A model generated the notes under the pieces. That model was not told the DNA's origin. It did no database searches and saw only the letters and a list, made by a program, of their open reading frames with translations. Positions 39,251 through 49,300 of a DNA stretch of 64,000 bases are shown piece after piece. The stretch covers positions 1,116,001-1,180,000 of the forward strand of contig NZ_AP014648.1 in the NCBI RefSeq assembly GCF_000828475.1. Reading direction: 5' to 3'. A program made the position numbers and the translations under genes. Numbering within the stretch: the first letter of the stretch is position 1; every line of letters begins with the position of its first letter. Origin of the DNA: Methyloceanibacter caenitepidi. Lineage in GTDB: Bacteria > Pseudomonadota > Alphaproteobacteria > Rhizobiales > Methyloligellaceae.

Positions 39251-41014
39251 CTAGGTGGACAACAACGGCAATTGGTCCATCCAAAAAAGTGGAATGCTGG
39301 CGGTTGATCTGATGAGCCGCTTTGCTGTCAGCTCCGCCGGCTGCCGCCCCTCCAGTAGTGCCGTGGTCATTTCTGGCGCCAGAAAAGCCAAACAGATGAT
39401 GCGGGTCACATAGGTCCGATCGAGGCGTTCAGCGCATGCGACAGCGCCGATCCCGTCCGCCTCGCCTCGAACGATCTGGCCAAACCATTCATGTGCCCGC
39501 GCGAGTGCCCTGACCAAGTTGGCATCAGGCACAGAATTGGCGTGCCCTTGATCTGAGACAACCAACTTGGCCTCGACGCCCCGCCGCCGAAGCCTCACCT
39601 GAACCTCAAGCGTGATCGTGCCACGGCATTTCTCTAGTGACGCGTGGGCGATTTCCTGATCGAGCAACCGCGCCGTTAGCATGTTCCGTGCAATTTCAAT
39701 CGTCACCGTGTCCTGCGCCACCACGATGCGTCGCACGAGAGTGGCAATGACTTCTGCGTTTCCTGAAGGAGCGCCAGCCTCACACGCATAAGTCAATTTC
39801 GATGCGCGCGCGAGCACAGCAGTAACCAAGTCCGGCGACTTCTTCATTGAAGCCAAGGCATCAAGCACCGCGACGCGGTCTTTCAGAAATGCGGAGAGTT
39901 GGTCGAGCACAAGCTTCTCGATCTCATGCGCGGGAAGGCGCCAGCCTTTTGATACGAGCCCGGTCTCGTTTTCCTCATTCGCGGCGCTAGCCTTCTTGGC
40001 GGCCGCGGCCCGAGGTGCCAGGAGCGACCGCTCGACATAGTACCGGTACCGCCGCCCGTGGTTGACCGCATGGGAGGGCGTGAACGGCACGCCTTCTGCC
40101 GTGAATAGGAGACCTGCGAGCAGGCTCGGGTGCTTCGAACTGGTCCGACCGCGCTTTCGACCGGCGTTGGCAGCGAGGAGAGCCTGAACTTTGTCCCAGG
40201 TCTCAGCATCGACGATTGCGTCGTGTTCTCCGTCGTAGCTGGTTTGGCGATGCGGAATGCGGCCGAGATAGATCGGGCTCGAGAGGATGCGATACAGATG
40301 CCCGCGGCTGAAGTCAGTGCCCCCTAGCCGGCGTCCATCGGCTAGGGTGCGGACCTTGGTCCTGAGGTTGAGACGGTGGGTCTTCTCTTGGAGCTTTCGG
40401 ACGCTACCCAGCTCGAGGTAGAGCGCAAACAGATGCCTGACTGTCTTGGCCTCATCGGCATTGATCTTGAGCTTCCGATCGATGGCGTCGTAGCCGAGCG
40501 GCACGGCGCCACCCATCCACATGCCCTTCTTCTTGGAGGCCGCAATCTTGTCGCGGATACGTTCGCTCGTGACCTCGCGCTCGAACTGGGCGAAGGAGAG
40601 CAAAACGTTGAGGGTGAGCCGACCCATGGATGTCGTGGTGTTGAAGGCCTGCGTCACCGAGACGAATGACACGCCCTTGGCGTCGAAGGCCTCTACAATC
40701 TTCGCGAAGTCGAACAGAGATCGTGTCAGGCGGTCGATCTTATAGACGACGACGGTATCCACTTTACCTGCAGCGATATCTGCAAGAAGGCGCTTGAGCG
40801 CGGGGCGGCCCATGGTCCCGCCGGAATACCCGCCATCGTCATAGTGGGCGGAAAGAGCATGCCACCCTTCATGGCGCTGGCTGGCAATGTAGGACTCGCA
40901 AGCCTCCCGTTGAGCATGGAGTGAGTTGAACTCCTGCTCGAGCCCCTCATCGGAGGACTTGCGGGTGTAGATGGCGCAACGGATGCGCTTGGACCGCTTG
41001 TTGATCTCACCCAT
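39251..41014 (-). CDS. Large serine recombinase
   Basis: A 587-residue site-specific recombinase. The catalytic domain starts RCAIYTRKSSDEGLEQEFNS, with the nucleophilic serine at position 19 or 20, and continues through VDTVVVYKIDRLTRSLFDF and FAQFEREVTSERIRDKIAASK. A recombinase domain follows and then a long C-terminal region without an obvious zinc ribbon. The longer open frame adds 56 doubtful residues; the ATG at 41014 overlaps the DUF2924 stop by 8 bases. Large serine recombinases mobilise phages and islands. This one is co-transcribed with DUF2924 and DUF3489 genes, a common alphaproteobacterial set. Confidence 0.92.
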   Translation of the reverse strand: MGEINKRSKRIRCAIYTRKSSDEGLEQEFNSLHAQREACESYIASQRHEGWHALSAHYDDGGYSGGTMGRPALKRLLADIAAGKVDTVVVYKIDRLTRSLFDFAKIVEAFDAKGVSFVSVTQAFNTTTSMGRLTLNVLLSFAQFEREVTSERIRDKIAASKKKGMWMGGAVPLGYDAIDRKLKINADEAKTVRHLFALYLELGSVRKLQEKTHRLNLRTKVRTLADGRRLGGTDFSRGHLYRILSSPIYLGRIPHRQTSYDGEHDAIVDAETWDKVQALLAANAGRKRGRTSSKHPSLLAGLLFTAEGVPFTPSHAVNHGRRYRYYVERSLLAPRAAAAKKASAANEENETGLVSKGWRLPAHEIEKLVLDQLSAFLKDRVAVLDALASMKKSPDLVTAVLARASKLTYACEAGAPSGNAEVIATLVRRIVVAQDTVTIEIARNMLTARLLDQEIAHASLEKCRGTITLEVQVRLRRRGVEAKLVVSDQGHANSVPDANLVRALARAHEWFGQIVRGEADGIGAVACAERLDRTYVTRIICLAFLAPEMTTALLEGRQPAELTAKRLIRSTASIPLFWMDQLPLLST

Positions 41015-41513
41015 CTGCAGGCGTCTCCGTGCTGCGGCGCTTGAGCCCAAAGAAGGCCCAGCCGTTCCAGTTGGTGCCGGTGATCGCACGAGCGACAGCG
41101 GTGAGGCTTGGATAGGTTCGGCCACGCCAGGCAAAGCCCTTCTCGAGAACGAGCACTTCGTGCGTCTCGCCGTGCCATTCACGAAAGAGCTTCGTGCCTT
41201 TGCTCAAGCGGCGCGGCTGCGGTCGTGACGGTTTGCCTTTCGCCTGGCCGGCCTTCTTGAGGAGCCGCAGCGTCTCGGCATCGAGTCCTCCATAGACTTC
41301 CGCCTGGATCCCGTAGGCTACCGCGCGGACGAGGAAGGCGCGGCTTGCATGGCGCGGCACTGTGGGACTCCACAGGCGACGCCATTCAGCTTCGAGTTCA
41401 GCCCTCGGGGAGTTCGGCAGGGCGCGAACCCGAGTGGCGAGATCCGCCTCGACCTGAGCCGTTACCGGCCCGCGCCGTTTTCGGCGCGACCGAGCGTATG
41501 TGTTTCCCGACAT
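41007..41513 (-). CDS. DUF2924 protein
   Basis: A 168-residue basic protein. Typical DUF2924 features are the LPNSPRAELEAEWRRLW block, SRAFLVRAVAYGIQAEVYGGL, and the C-terminal GTKLFREWHGETHEVLVLE followed by TAVARAITGTNWNGWAFFGL. The start is the ATG at 41513, four bases after the DUF3489 stop. Its function is unknown; it consistently accompanies large serine recombinases and may be an accessory or directionality protein (inference). Confidence 0.85.
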   Translation of the reverse strand: MSGNTYARSRRKRRGPVTAQVEADLATRVRALPNSPRAELEAEWRRLWSPTVPRHASRAFLVRAVAYGIQAEVYGGLDAETLRLLKKAGQAKGKPSRPQPRRLSKGTKLFREWHGETHEVLVLEKGFAWRGRTYPSLTAVARAITGTNWNGWAFFGLKRRSTETPADG

Positions 41514-41517
41514 GGTT

Positions 41518-42138
41518 CTAAGCCTTATGGGATTCCGCCGTGGCCATCCGATAGCGCCGCACGCCCTTCTTGCCGACCTCGGAGACGAGCGGCAGCTTGA
41601 GCTTCTTCTTGACGACTCCTGAGAAGAAACCGCGCACTGAATGCGGCTGCCAGCCAGTCTCGGCGACGATGTCATCGATGGTGGCGCCCGACTTCCGGCG
41701 TAGCATTGTGATCACGAGAGCCTGTTTGCTTTGTGGAGACGCAGAGCGCTTCTTGGGCGCTGCCGATGGCGCCTTCTTCACGTTGCGACGCGGGCATGCG
41801 GCCTCTGCTTTGCCTTTGTCAGGGGCGACCGCCGTCGCGCGTTGGTCCTTCTCGGTCTCATCAATTCCGAGTGCCACAAGCCCAGCTGTCGTGAGGAAAA
41901 GGCCGTAGGCACTGCTGTCTTCGTCGCGTCGCCATTCAAGGGCGCCGTCGGCAATACGGCGCTCTTCGATCAGACCTCGTTTGAGCAGGGTCGTGATGGC
42001 TTTGGCGCGTGCGGGGCCTTGCAGGCTCAGGCCTTGGGGAAGGGGCAACAGCGCATGATCGCTGCGTTGGGCCGCGGCGCTCAAGATCACGAGCTGCGTG
42101 TCGTTGAGCTTTGGAGTTTGTGTTTTGGGTTTGGGCAT
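41518..42138 (-). CDS. DUF3489 protein
   Basis: A 206-residue protein, first of the DUF3489-DUF2924-recombinase run. The N-terminal half holds a winged-helix-like segment ([30 protein letters not shown] type). The C-terminal DUF3489 domain is [20 protein letters not shown] followed by [20 protein letters not shown]. It is probably DNA-binding. GGAGG seven bases ahead fixes the ATG at 42138. Confidence 0.85.
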   Translation of the reverse strand: MPKPKTQTPKLNDTQLVILSAAAQRSDHALLPLPQGLSLQGPARAKAITTLLKRGLIEERRIADGALEWRRDEDSSAYGLFLTTAGLVALGIDETEKDQRATAVAPDKGKAEAACPRRNVKKAPSAAPKKRSASPQSKQALVITMLRRKSGATIDDIVAETGWQPHSVRGFFSGVVKKKLKLPLVSEVGKKGVRRYRMATAESHKA

Positions 42139-42630
42139 GGGTTGCCTCCATCATGGCGCACCGGCCCGATGCCGGCGCTTCCACTGCCCACAGCCCAGCC
42201 CGCAGGCCGGGGGAGGACAATAACGGAGGCGAGGTGCTCGCTGCCTGCATGCACGCTCTCTTTAGAAGGGAAGTCCAGCAAAATCCGGCACTGACGTCCG
42301 TAGAGTGAGACCCCTTGACTTGAACGAGGGCAACATCATTCTAGTTGGCAGGCCGAATCGGTACGAATGGGCGGAGCCCAGTCGGCAGTGGAAGCAATGT
42401 TTCACTGCACTCCGAGCCGGTCTTTGGCTGGGTGGGCAGAGCCTGCCACGGACAAGGCAGAGCCAGAGTCCACGAACTCATGGTCGCCAGAGGCGATCGG
42501 TAAGGTCACTGAGATCGCAGAGCGCTCAGTTGCCACGAGCCAAGGCCTGAATCCTTCAGAACTGAATTTTTGAACCCTGCTTGGGGTGACGTCACTCGTG
42601 CGTCTTCGCCCAAGCGTGATGGAGGACGTC
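42139..42630. other. Divergent intergenic region
   Basis: These 492 bases separate the recombinase operon from the methyltransferase gene. They must hold promoters for both. Short frames here have no family features or good ribosome sites, and I see no attachment site or tRNA. Confidence 0.5.
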
Positions 42631-43974
42631 ATGCCGACAATCCAATCCGTGCCCCTGAGCACGTTCAAGCTCAATCCGCGCAATGCGCGAACCCACTCGA
42701 AGAAGCAAATCCGACAGATTGCGAAGAGCATCACGGCATTCGGCTTCGTCGTGCCACTCCTTATTGACGAAGACGGGCTGATCATCACCGGCCATGGGCG
42801 CCTGGAGGCTGCCAGGATGCTCGGTCTTCAGGAGGCGCCGGCCATCGTTCTGGACGGTTTGAGTGAGGCTAAGAAACGCGCGCTTCTCATCGCCGATAAT
42901 AAGATTGCAGAAAATGCGGGGTGGGATCGCCAACGGCTAGCCGCCGAGATCCCTGAACTCACCGATCTCCTGATCGAGGAGAACCTGGATATCTCTATTA
43001 CTGCCTTTGAGGCGGTCGAGATCGACCAAATCGTCGCTGACTTTGAGACGGACAGCAGGGATCCAGCAGACAGGTTGGAGTCTGCGTGGGAGGCCGAACC
43101 CATCGTCAGCAAACCAGGAGACCTGTGGCAACTGGGCGCTCATCGTCTTCTGTGTGGAGACGCACGGGATATCGGCTCAATCGGCCTTCTCATGGGCAAG
43201 GAACGCGCCGCTATGGCGTTCCTGGATCCACCCTACAACGTCCGAGTAAAAGACATCGTAGGGCGGGGACGGACCAGGCATGACGAGTTCGCGATGGCGT
43301 CCGGAGAGATGTCTCGTCCCGAGTTTATCGAGTTTCTCCAAGAAACCCTCAGCGTTGCTTCCGCCGTTTCCCGGGACGGGGCCGTCCACTTCGTGTGCAT
43401 GGATTGGCGACATGTAGAGGAATTGGTCTGCGCTGGCCGGGGCGTGTATGGCGCCATGCTGAATCTTGTTGTCTGGGCAAAGTCCAATGCGGGGCAGGGA
43501 AGCTTCTATCGTAGCCAGCACGAACTCATCGGCGTGTTCCGCGTCGGTGCTGAACCACACCGCAACAATGTTCAACTCGGCCGGCACGGGCGTTCGCGCT
43601 CGAATGTCTGGCACTACGCCGGGGCGAACAGCTTTCGGTCCGGCCGCATGGACGATCTTGCAGCACACCCGACAGTCAAGCCGATCGCGATGGTGGTCGA
43701 TGCGCTGAAGGACTGCACTCGCCGCGGGGATACCGTGCTGGATACCTTCTGTGGTGCCGGTACGACGATCATGGCCGCGGAACGCGTCGGGCGGCGCGCC
43801 TTTGCGATCGAGCTCGCACCCAAATATGTCGATGTCGCCGTTCGTCGATGGCAGGCGTTCACACGGCGCGATGCGACTCTCCACGGCACAGGCCAGACCT
43901 TCGAGGAAGTCGCAAGCGAGCGTCAGCGGCTGCACGAAGCGGCCAGCGAGGGGGCGAATGATGGGGAAGCGTAA
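42631..43974 (+). CDS. ParB-domain DNA methyltransferase
   Basis: A 447-residue fusion. Residues 1-100 are a ParB/Srx-like N-terminal domain (LNPRNARTHSKKQIRQIAKS; TGHGRLEAARMLG). The rest is an N4-cytosine/N6-adenine methyltransferase with DPPY at 199-202 and the SAM-binding block DTFCGAGTTIMAAERVG from 371, the order seen in beta-type enzymes. Such fusions are typical of phages and prophages. GGAGGA at 42621-42626 selects the ATG at 42631. It is followed directly by DUF5681 and terminase genes. Confidence 0.92.
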   Translation: MPTIQSVPLSTFKLNPRNARTHSKKQIRQIAKSITAFGFVVPLLIDEDGLIITGHGRLEAARMLGLQEAPAIVLDGLSEAKKRALLIADNKIAENAGWDRQRLAAEIPELTDLLIEENLDISITAFEAVEIDQIVADFETDSRDPADRLESAWEAEPIVSKPGDLWQLGAHRLLCGDARDIGSIGLLMGKERAAMAFLDPPYNVRVKDIVGRGRTRHDEFAMASGEMSRPEFIEFLQETLSVASAVSRDGAVHFVCMDWRHVEELVCAGRGVYGAMLNLVVWAKSNAGQGSFYRSQHELIGVFRVGAEPHRNNVQLGRHGRSRSNVWHYAGANSFRSGRMDDLAAHPTVKPIAMVVDALKDCTRRGDTVLDTFCGAGTTIMAAERVGRRAFAIELAPKYVDVAVRRWQAFTRRDATLHGTGQTFEEVASERQRLHEAASEGANDGEA

Positions 43975-44446
43975 GAACAGAAGTCGTGGAACCCGGGATT
44001 CCGCCTCTTACGAAGTCGGATACCAGAAGCCGCCGAAGCACGCGCAGTTCAAGCCGGGTCAGTCGGGCAATCCGAAGGGACGCCCAAAAGGGCACAGAAA
44101 CTTCAAGACCATCCTCAAGGACGTGCTCGCAGAGAAAATACACGTTCGTGAGGGAGATCGTACGCGGCGTGTATCGAAACAGGAGGCTCTCATCCGCATG
44201 ACGCTCACCAACGCGCTCATGAACGACAACAAGGCCTTTGCGTCAGTCCTTCAGCTCTTGAGATTGGCTGGTTTCATGGATGACGTAGCGGAGCCGACAG
44301 AAACGGAGAATGTCGGGCAGGACGACGCCCTGATCGTCGAGGAGTTCCTAAGACGTCACGGCGCGCTGGCGATGCAGAACAGCCAGCAAGAAGACGATTC
44401 CGGTTCCAGCCAAGCCACAGTCCATCTGGAGTCAGAGAATGAGTGA
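43958..44446 (+). CDS. DUF5681 protein
   Basis: A 162-residue protein with the DUF5681 signature VGYQKPPKHAQFKPGQSGNP followed by KGRPKGHRNFKTILKDVL. These small basic proteins usually lie just upstream of the phage large terminase, as here, and may act as a small-terminase-like DNA-binding partner (inference). Two ATGs (43958 and 43961) follow a GCGAGGGGG sequence; both overlap the methyltransferase stop. Confidence 0.85.
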   Translation: MMGKRKNRSRGTRDSASYEVGYQKPPKHAQFKPGQSGNPKGRPKGHRNFKTILKDVLAEKIHVREGDRTRRVSKQEALIRMTLTNALMNDNKAFASVLQLLRLAGFMDDVAEPTETENVGQDDALIVEEFLRRHGALAMQNSQQEDDSGSSQATVHLESENE

Positions 44447-45884
44447 AGCACGAACCAGCCTTCTGAAAGGCCTTCGTCCATGTGACCTGGACGCCATTTT
44501 TCGCAAAGATCTCTATTCATTCGTTCAGAGGGCTTTCCCCATTGTCTCGGCGGGCGATAGGTTTCAGCCGAACTGGCATATTGAGGCAATCGCCGATGCG
44601 TTGACGCGCGTGCTAGACGGGGAGATCAAGCGCTTGATCATCACCGTCCCGCCCCGCAGCCTGAAGTCGATCTGCGCATCTGTAGCCTTTCCGGCGTTCG
44701 TTCTCGGTCACGATCCAACGCGCCGCATCATCTGCGTCAGCTATTCCGAGGGCCTTGCCCGAAAGCATGCGAATGACTTTCGAGCTTTGGTCCGCTCGCC
44801 CTTCTACCTGAACCTCTTCAGATCAACGCGCGTCAGTGCGGCCAAGGATACCGAGCTCGAGGTCATGACGACCGCGAGAGGCTTCCGCTACGCCACATCG
44901 GTGGGAGGAACGCTAACCGGCCGCGGAGGCAATCTGCTCATCATCGACGACCCTATGAAGCCACAGGATGCCCACTCCGAGAACGCGAGGGAGAACCTCA
45001 AGCAGTGGTACGCCAACACCCTCGTCCCGCGCCTCGACAGCAAAGCCGATGATGCCATTATCGTGGTGATGCAGCGCCTGCATGTGGACGACCTCGTTGG
45101 CCATCTCCTCGAACAAGACGGCTGGACCGAGCTGAGGCTTCCTGCCATTGCAGAGACGGACGATGAAGTGCGGATCGGGGAGGACAGAGTCTACCGACGC
45201 AGGGTGGGCGAGTTACTGCACCCTACTCGCGACTCCGAGAAGGTCTTGGCCGACCTAAAGCACACGATGGGTTCCTTGGACTTTGCCGCGCAGTACCAGC
45301 AGCAACCCGTGGCCCCAAGTGGAAACCTCATCAAGTGGTCGTGGTTTCCGCTCTATGACAGCCCTCCTGCTTGGCAATCAGGTGACAAGCTGATTGTTAG
45401 TTGGGACACGGCGATGAGCGCAAGCGAATTGGCCGACTACTCCGCATGCGTTGTGCTGCAGGCACGGGCCGAGACAGTGTGGATCCTCGATGTCTTACGA
45501 GAACGGCTCGACTATCCTGATCTGCGGCGTCGAGCCATCGAGTTACATCGCCGTTGGCAGATGCCACGTTCGTATTCCCTGGTCATTGAGGAAAAAGGGT
45601 CGGGGATGAGCCTAATTCAAGACCTGAAACGGGAGGGCGTTCACGCAATCGGCGTGAAGCCGACTCAGGACAAGGTTCTTCGCATGTCCGCGCACACGGC
45701 GCGGATCGAGGCTGGTTCGGTATACCTGCCGCGGCAAGCAGGGTGGCTTGACGACTTCCGGCACGAACTCATGGCATTTCCTGCGAGCAAACATAAGGAT
45801 CAGGTCGATGCTCTCACGCAAGCATTGGACCGAGCATTCACCACCAAAGGCAGAATTCGGTGCACCACGGTGAGGTGCTATTAA
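44439..45884 (+). CDS. Phage large terminase subunit
   Basis: A 481-residue terminase. The ATPase has a Walker A-like TVPPRSLKS and a Walker B LLIIDDPMKP. The C-terminal RNase H-like nuclease starts at IVSWDTAMSASELADYSACV and continues to SLVIEEKGSGMSLIQDL and KDQVDAL. It normally packages phage DNA into capsids. The start overlaps the DUF5681 stop by 8 bases. No portal, protease or capsid gene follows; the next gene is narG, so this is a prophage remnant or an edge. Confidence 0.93.
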   Translation: MSEARTSLLKGLRPCDLDAIFRKDLYSFVQRAFPIVSAGDRFQPNWHIEAIADALTRVLDGEIKRLIITVPPRSLKSICASVAFPAFVLGHDPTRRIICVSYSEGLARKHANDFRALVRSPFYLNLFRSTRVSAAKDTELEVMTTARGFRYATSVGGTLTGRGGNLLIIDDPMKPQDAHSENARENLKQWYANTLVPRLDSKADDAIIVVMQRLHVDDLVGHLLEQDGWTELRLPAIAETDDEVRIGEDRVYRRRVGELLHPTRDSEKVLADLKHTMGSLDFAAQYQQQPVAPSGNLIKWSWFPLYDSPPAWQSGDKLIVSWDTAMSASELADYSACVVLQARAETVWILDVLRERLDYPDLRRRAIELHRRWQMPRSYSLVIEEKGSGMSLIQDLKREGVHAIGVKPTQDKVLRMSAHTARIEAGSVYLPRQAGWLDDFRHELMAFPASKHKDQVDALTQALDRAFTTKGRIRCTTVRCY

Positions 45885-46328
45885 GAGAGATTGGGCTTCG
45901 ACGGCTTCGGAAACCAGTCCTGCCATGAGCAGGCGATTCGTGAGTCCCATCCACAGGTGTCTCCCTGTGGGATTGGGCCAGCATCGAGCCCTAGGTCGGC
46001 AATGTCGGCTCAGTGGTACTAACCAGTCGCCGCAAATTCGGATCCCGATGTCTGCTCCTGACCTGAAGCGGACATTTCGCGTGGGTTCTTGTGGTGGCTC
46101 TTGTTACGTCTCGTACTGGAATCGCCGGAGTCAGTTCATCGGTTTCCAACTTGATGGCCATCAACGTTCCACGCGGCTCAAACAGTCAGACTTAGATCGC
46201 TCGACGGGGAATTCAGCCCTGCGGAGCACCTCCTGGTGGCGTCAGGGCAAGGCATGGCCACGATTGACTTGCGTAGTCGACATACGTGCAACAACCGGTT
46301 CGGCGGCCGCTGAACGGGGAGGAAACGC
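45885..46328. other. Intergenic region between prophage fragment and nar operon
   Basis: These 444 bases hold no convincing gene. A 7-bp hairpin (CCACAGG/CCTGTGG, 45951-45970) and a second with arms ATGTCTGCT/AGCGGACAT (46048-46075, loop 10 bases) are present; the first could end terminase transcription. An imperfect dyad centred on GTCGAC lies at 46269-46291. The region must contain the narG promoter. I see no perfect FNR-type site. Confidence 0.55.
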
Positions 46329-49300
46329 ATGAGCTATTTTCTCGATCGTCTCACCTTCTTCGATCGGGTCGTCGACGACTTCTCCGACGGCTACGGCGTC
46401 GTCACGCGCGAAGACAGACGTTGGGAGGATGGCTATCGCAAACGCTGGCAGCACGACAAGATCATTCGCTCTACACACGGGGCCAACTGCACCGGTTCCT
46501 GTTCCTGGAAGATCTACGTCAAAGGCGGCATTGTTACGTGGGAGACGCAACAGACCGACTATCCACGCACGCGGCCCGAGTTCCCAAATCACGAGCCGCG
46601 CGGATGCTCCCGGGGCGCGAGCTACTCCTGGTACCTGTACTCCGGCAACCGCGTGAAATATCCGCTCGTGCGCTCGCGTTTGCTCAAGGCGTGGCGCGAG
46701 GCGCGTCGCGCGCGTCCACCCGTCGCCGCCTGGGCCTCGATCGTTGAAGACCCCGCGAAGCGGGATTCATACGTCAGGAAACGCGGTCTTGGCGGCTTTG
46801 TCCGCGCCGATTGGGATGAGGTCAACGAAATCATCGCCGCCGCTAACGCGTATACGGCGAAAACCTATGGGCCCGACCGCGTGGTCGGCTTCTCTCCCAT
46901 CCCGGCCATGTCCATGGTGAGCTATGCGGCGGGCTCGCGCTACCTGTCGCTGCTGGGCGGCGTGTGCATGTCGTTCTACGACTGGTATTGCGACTTGCCG
47001 CCGGCATCGCCGCAGACCTGGGGCGAGCAGACCGACGTGCCCGAAAGCGCCGACTGGTACAATTCCGGCTTTCTCATCTTGTGGGGCTCCAACGTACCGC
47101 AGACGAGGACACCGGACGCTCACTTCTACACCGAGGCCCGCTATCGCGGTGCCAAGAGCGTCGTCGTATCGCCGGACTATTCCGAGGCCTCGAAGTTCGC
47201 CGATCTCTGGCTGTCCGTGAAGCAGGGAACGGACGCGGCGCTGGCCATGGCCATGGGCCACGTCATTCTCAAGGAGTTCCACGTCGATCGGCAGGCGGAA
47301 TATTTCAGCGACTACGTCCGCAAATATACCGACATGCCCATGCTTGTCCGGCTGGTGAAACAGGATGGCAGGCTTGTGCCGGAGCGGTTCCTGCGGGCGA
47401 GCGATTTCGACAAAGCGCTCGGCGAAACCAACAATCCGGAGTGGAAAACCGTCGCGATCGATGAGGCATCAGGGGACGTCGTGGTCCCGCTCGGCTCGGT
47501 CGGCTTCCGTTGGGGCGAACAAGGCAAGTGGAACCTCGAGGAGAAGAAGTCGGACGAGTCGAACGTCAAGCTTCGCCTGACACTCTCGGATCACACGGAC
47601 GAGATGGCGGACGTCGCCTTCCCGTATTTCGGCAATATCGAGCACGAACATTTCACCTCGAGCGACCACGATAGCGTGTTGGAGCGGAAGGTTCCGGTGA
47701 CGCGCGTCGCGCTCGCCAACGGCGAGGCGCTGGTCGCGACGGTCTACGATCTGTTCCTTGCTAACTACGGTGTCGACCGTGGCTTCGGCGGCGGGAACGT
47801 CGCCAAGAGTTTCGACGACGATATGCCGTACACTCCGGCCTGGGCCGAAAAGATCACCGGCATATCGCGTGACAAGATCGTCGCGGTGGCGCGCGAATTC
47901 GCACTGAACGCCGAGAAGACGCATGGCCGCTCCATGATCATCATCGGCGCGGCGATGAACCATTGGTATCACATGGACATGAACTACCGCGGCGTCATCA
48001 ACATGCTGGTGATGTGCGGTTGTGTCGGTCAGTCCGGCGGAGGCTGGTCGCACTATGTGGGTCAGGAGAAGCTCCGCCCCCAGACGGGCTGGCTGCCGCT
48101 TGCCTTCGCGCTAGATTGGGCGCGCCCGCCGCGGCAGCAGAACTCGACATCGTTCTGGTACGCCCACACTGATCAATGGCGCTACGAGACGCTGGACGTG
48201 AAAGAGATTTTGTCTCCCACGGCGCCGGCCGGGCCCTGGGACGGCGCGCTGATAGACTACAATGTCCGGGCCGAACGCATGGGGTGGCTGCCGTCCGCGC
48301 CGCAGCTTGAGGAAAACCCTCTGGGGATCGCCGCGAAGGCCAAGGCCTCCGGCATGGAGCCGAAAGAGTATGTCGCGTCGGCTCTGAAGTCCGGCGACCT
48401 GGCGCTGTCCTGCCATGATCCGGACAACCCGAAGAACTGGCCACGCAATCTTTTCGTCTGGCGCTCGAACCTGCTCGGCTCGTCCGGCAAAGGCCACGAG
48501 TACTTTCTAAAGCACTTGCTCGGCACGTCGCACGGCGTCATGGGCAAGGATCTTGGCCAAGACGGCAAGCAGAAACCGGAGGACGTCGTCTGGCACGACA
48601 CGGCGCCGGAAGGAAAGCTCGATCTCCTCGTAACTCTCGACTTCCGCATGTCGACGACGTGTATGTACTCGGACATCGTGCTGCCGACCGCGACTTGGTA
48701 CGAGAAGAACGACCTCAATACCTCCGACATGCATCCCTTTATCCATCCGCTGACCTCGGCCGTGGATCCGGTCTGGGGCGCGCGCAGCGACTGGGAAATC
48801 TACAAGGGCATCGCCAAGGCCTTTTCCGAGGTTGCCCCCGAGGTTCTCGGCAAAGAGACCGATGTCGTGCTGACGCCCATCCTGCACGACACGCCCTCCG
48901 AGATCGCCCAGGCGGTCGACGTCAAGGATTGGAAGCGCGGAGAGGTCGAACCGATCCCCGGCAAGACCATGCCGCAAGTCGCCGTGATCGAGCGCGACTA
49001 TCCCAACCTCTATCGGCAGTTCACGTCGCTCGGGCCCCTGATGACCAAACTCGGCAATGGCGGCAAGGGCATCGCTTGGAACACGGAGCACGAGGTCGAC
49101 TTCCTTAAAAGACTCAACGGTTCCGTTGAGAACGGACCGACGGAGGGGCTGCCGCGGATCGACACAGATATCGATGCCGCCGAGGTGATTTTGACCTTGG
49201 CTCCGGAGACAAACGGAGAGGTGGCGGTCAAGGCCTGGGAGGCCTTGAGCAAGGCAACAGGCCGCGAACACGCTCACCTCGCCACGCACAAGGAAGACGA

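Noticed and set aside
39251..41014. The recombinase as the enzyme that used tRNA-Gln
   Set aside because: tRNA genes are normally targets of tyrosine integrases; this is a serine recombinase about 11 kb away.
45925..46332. A possible 135-residue gene after the terminase
   Set aside because: No domain or ribosome site; it contains the hairpin at 46048-46075 and runs into the narG start.
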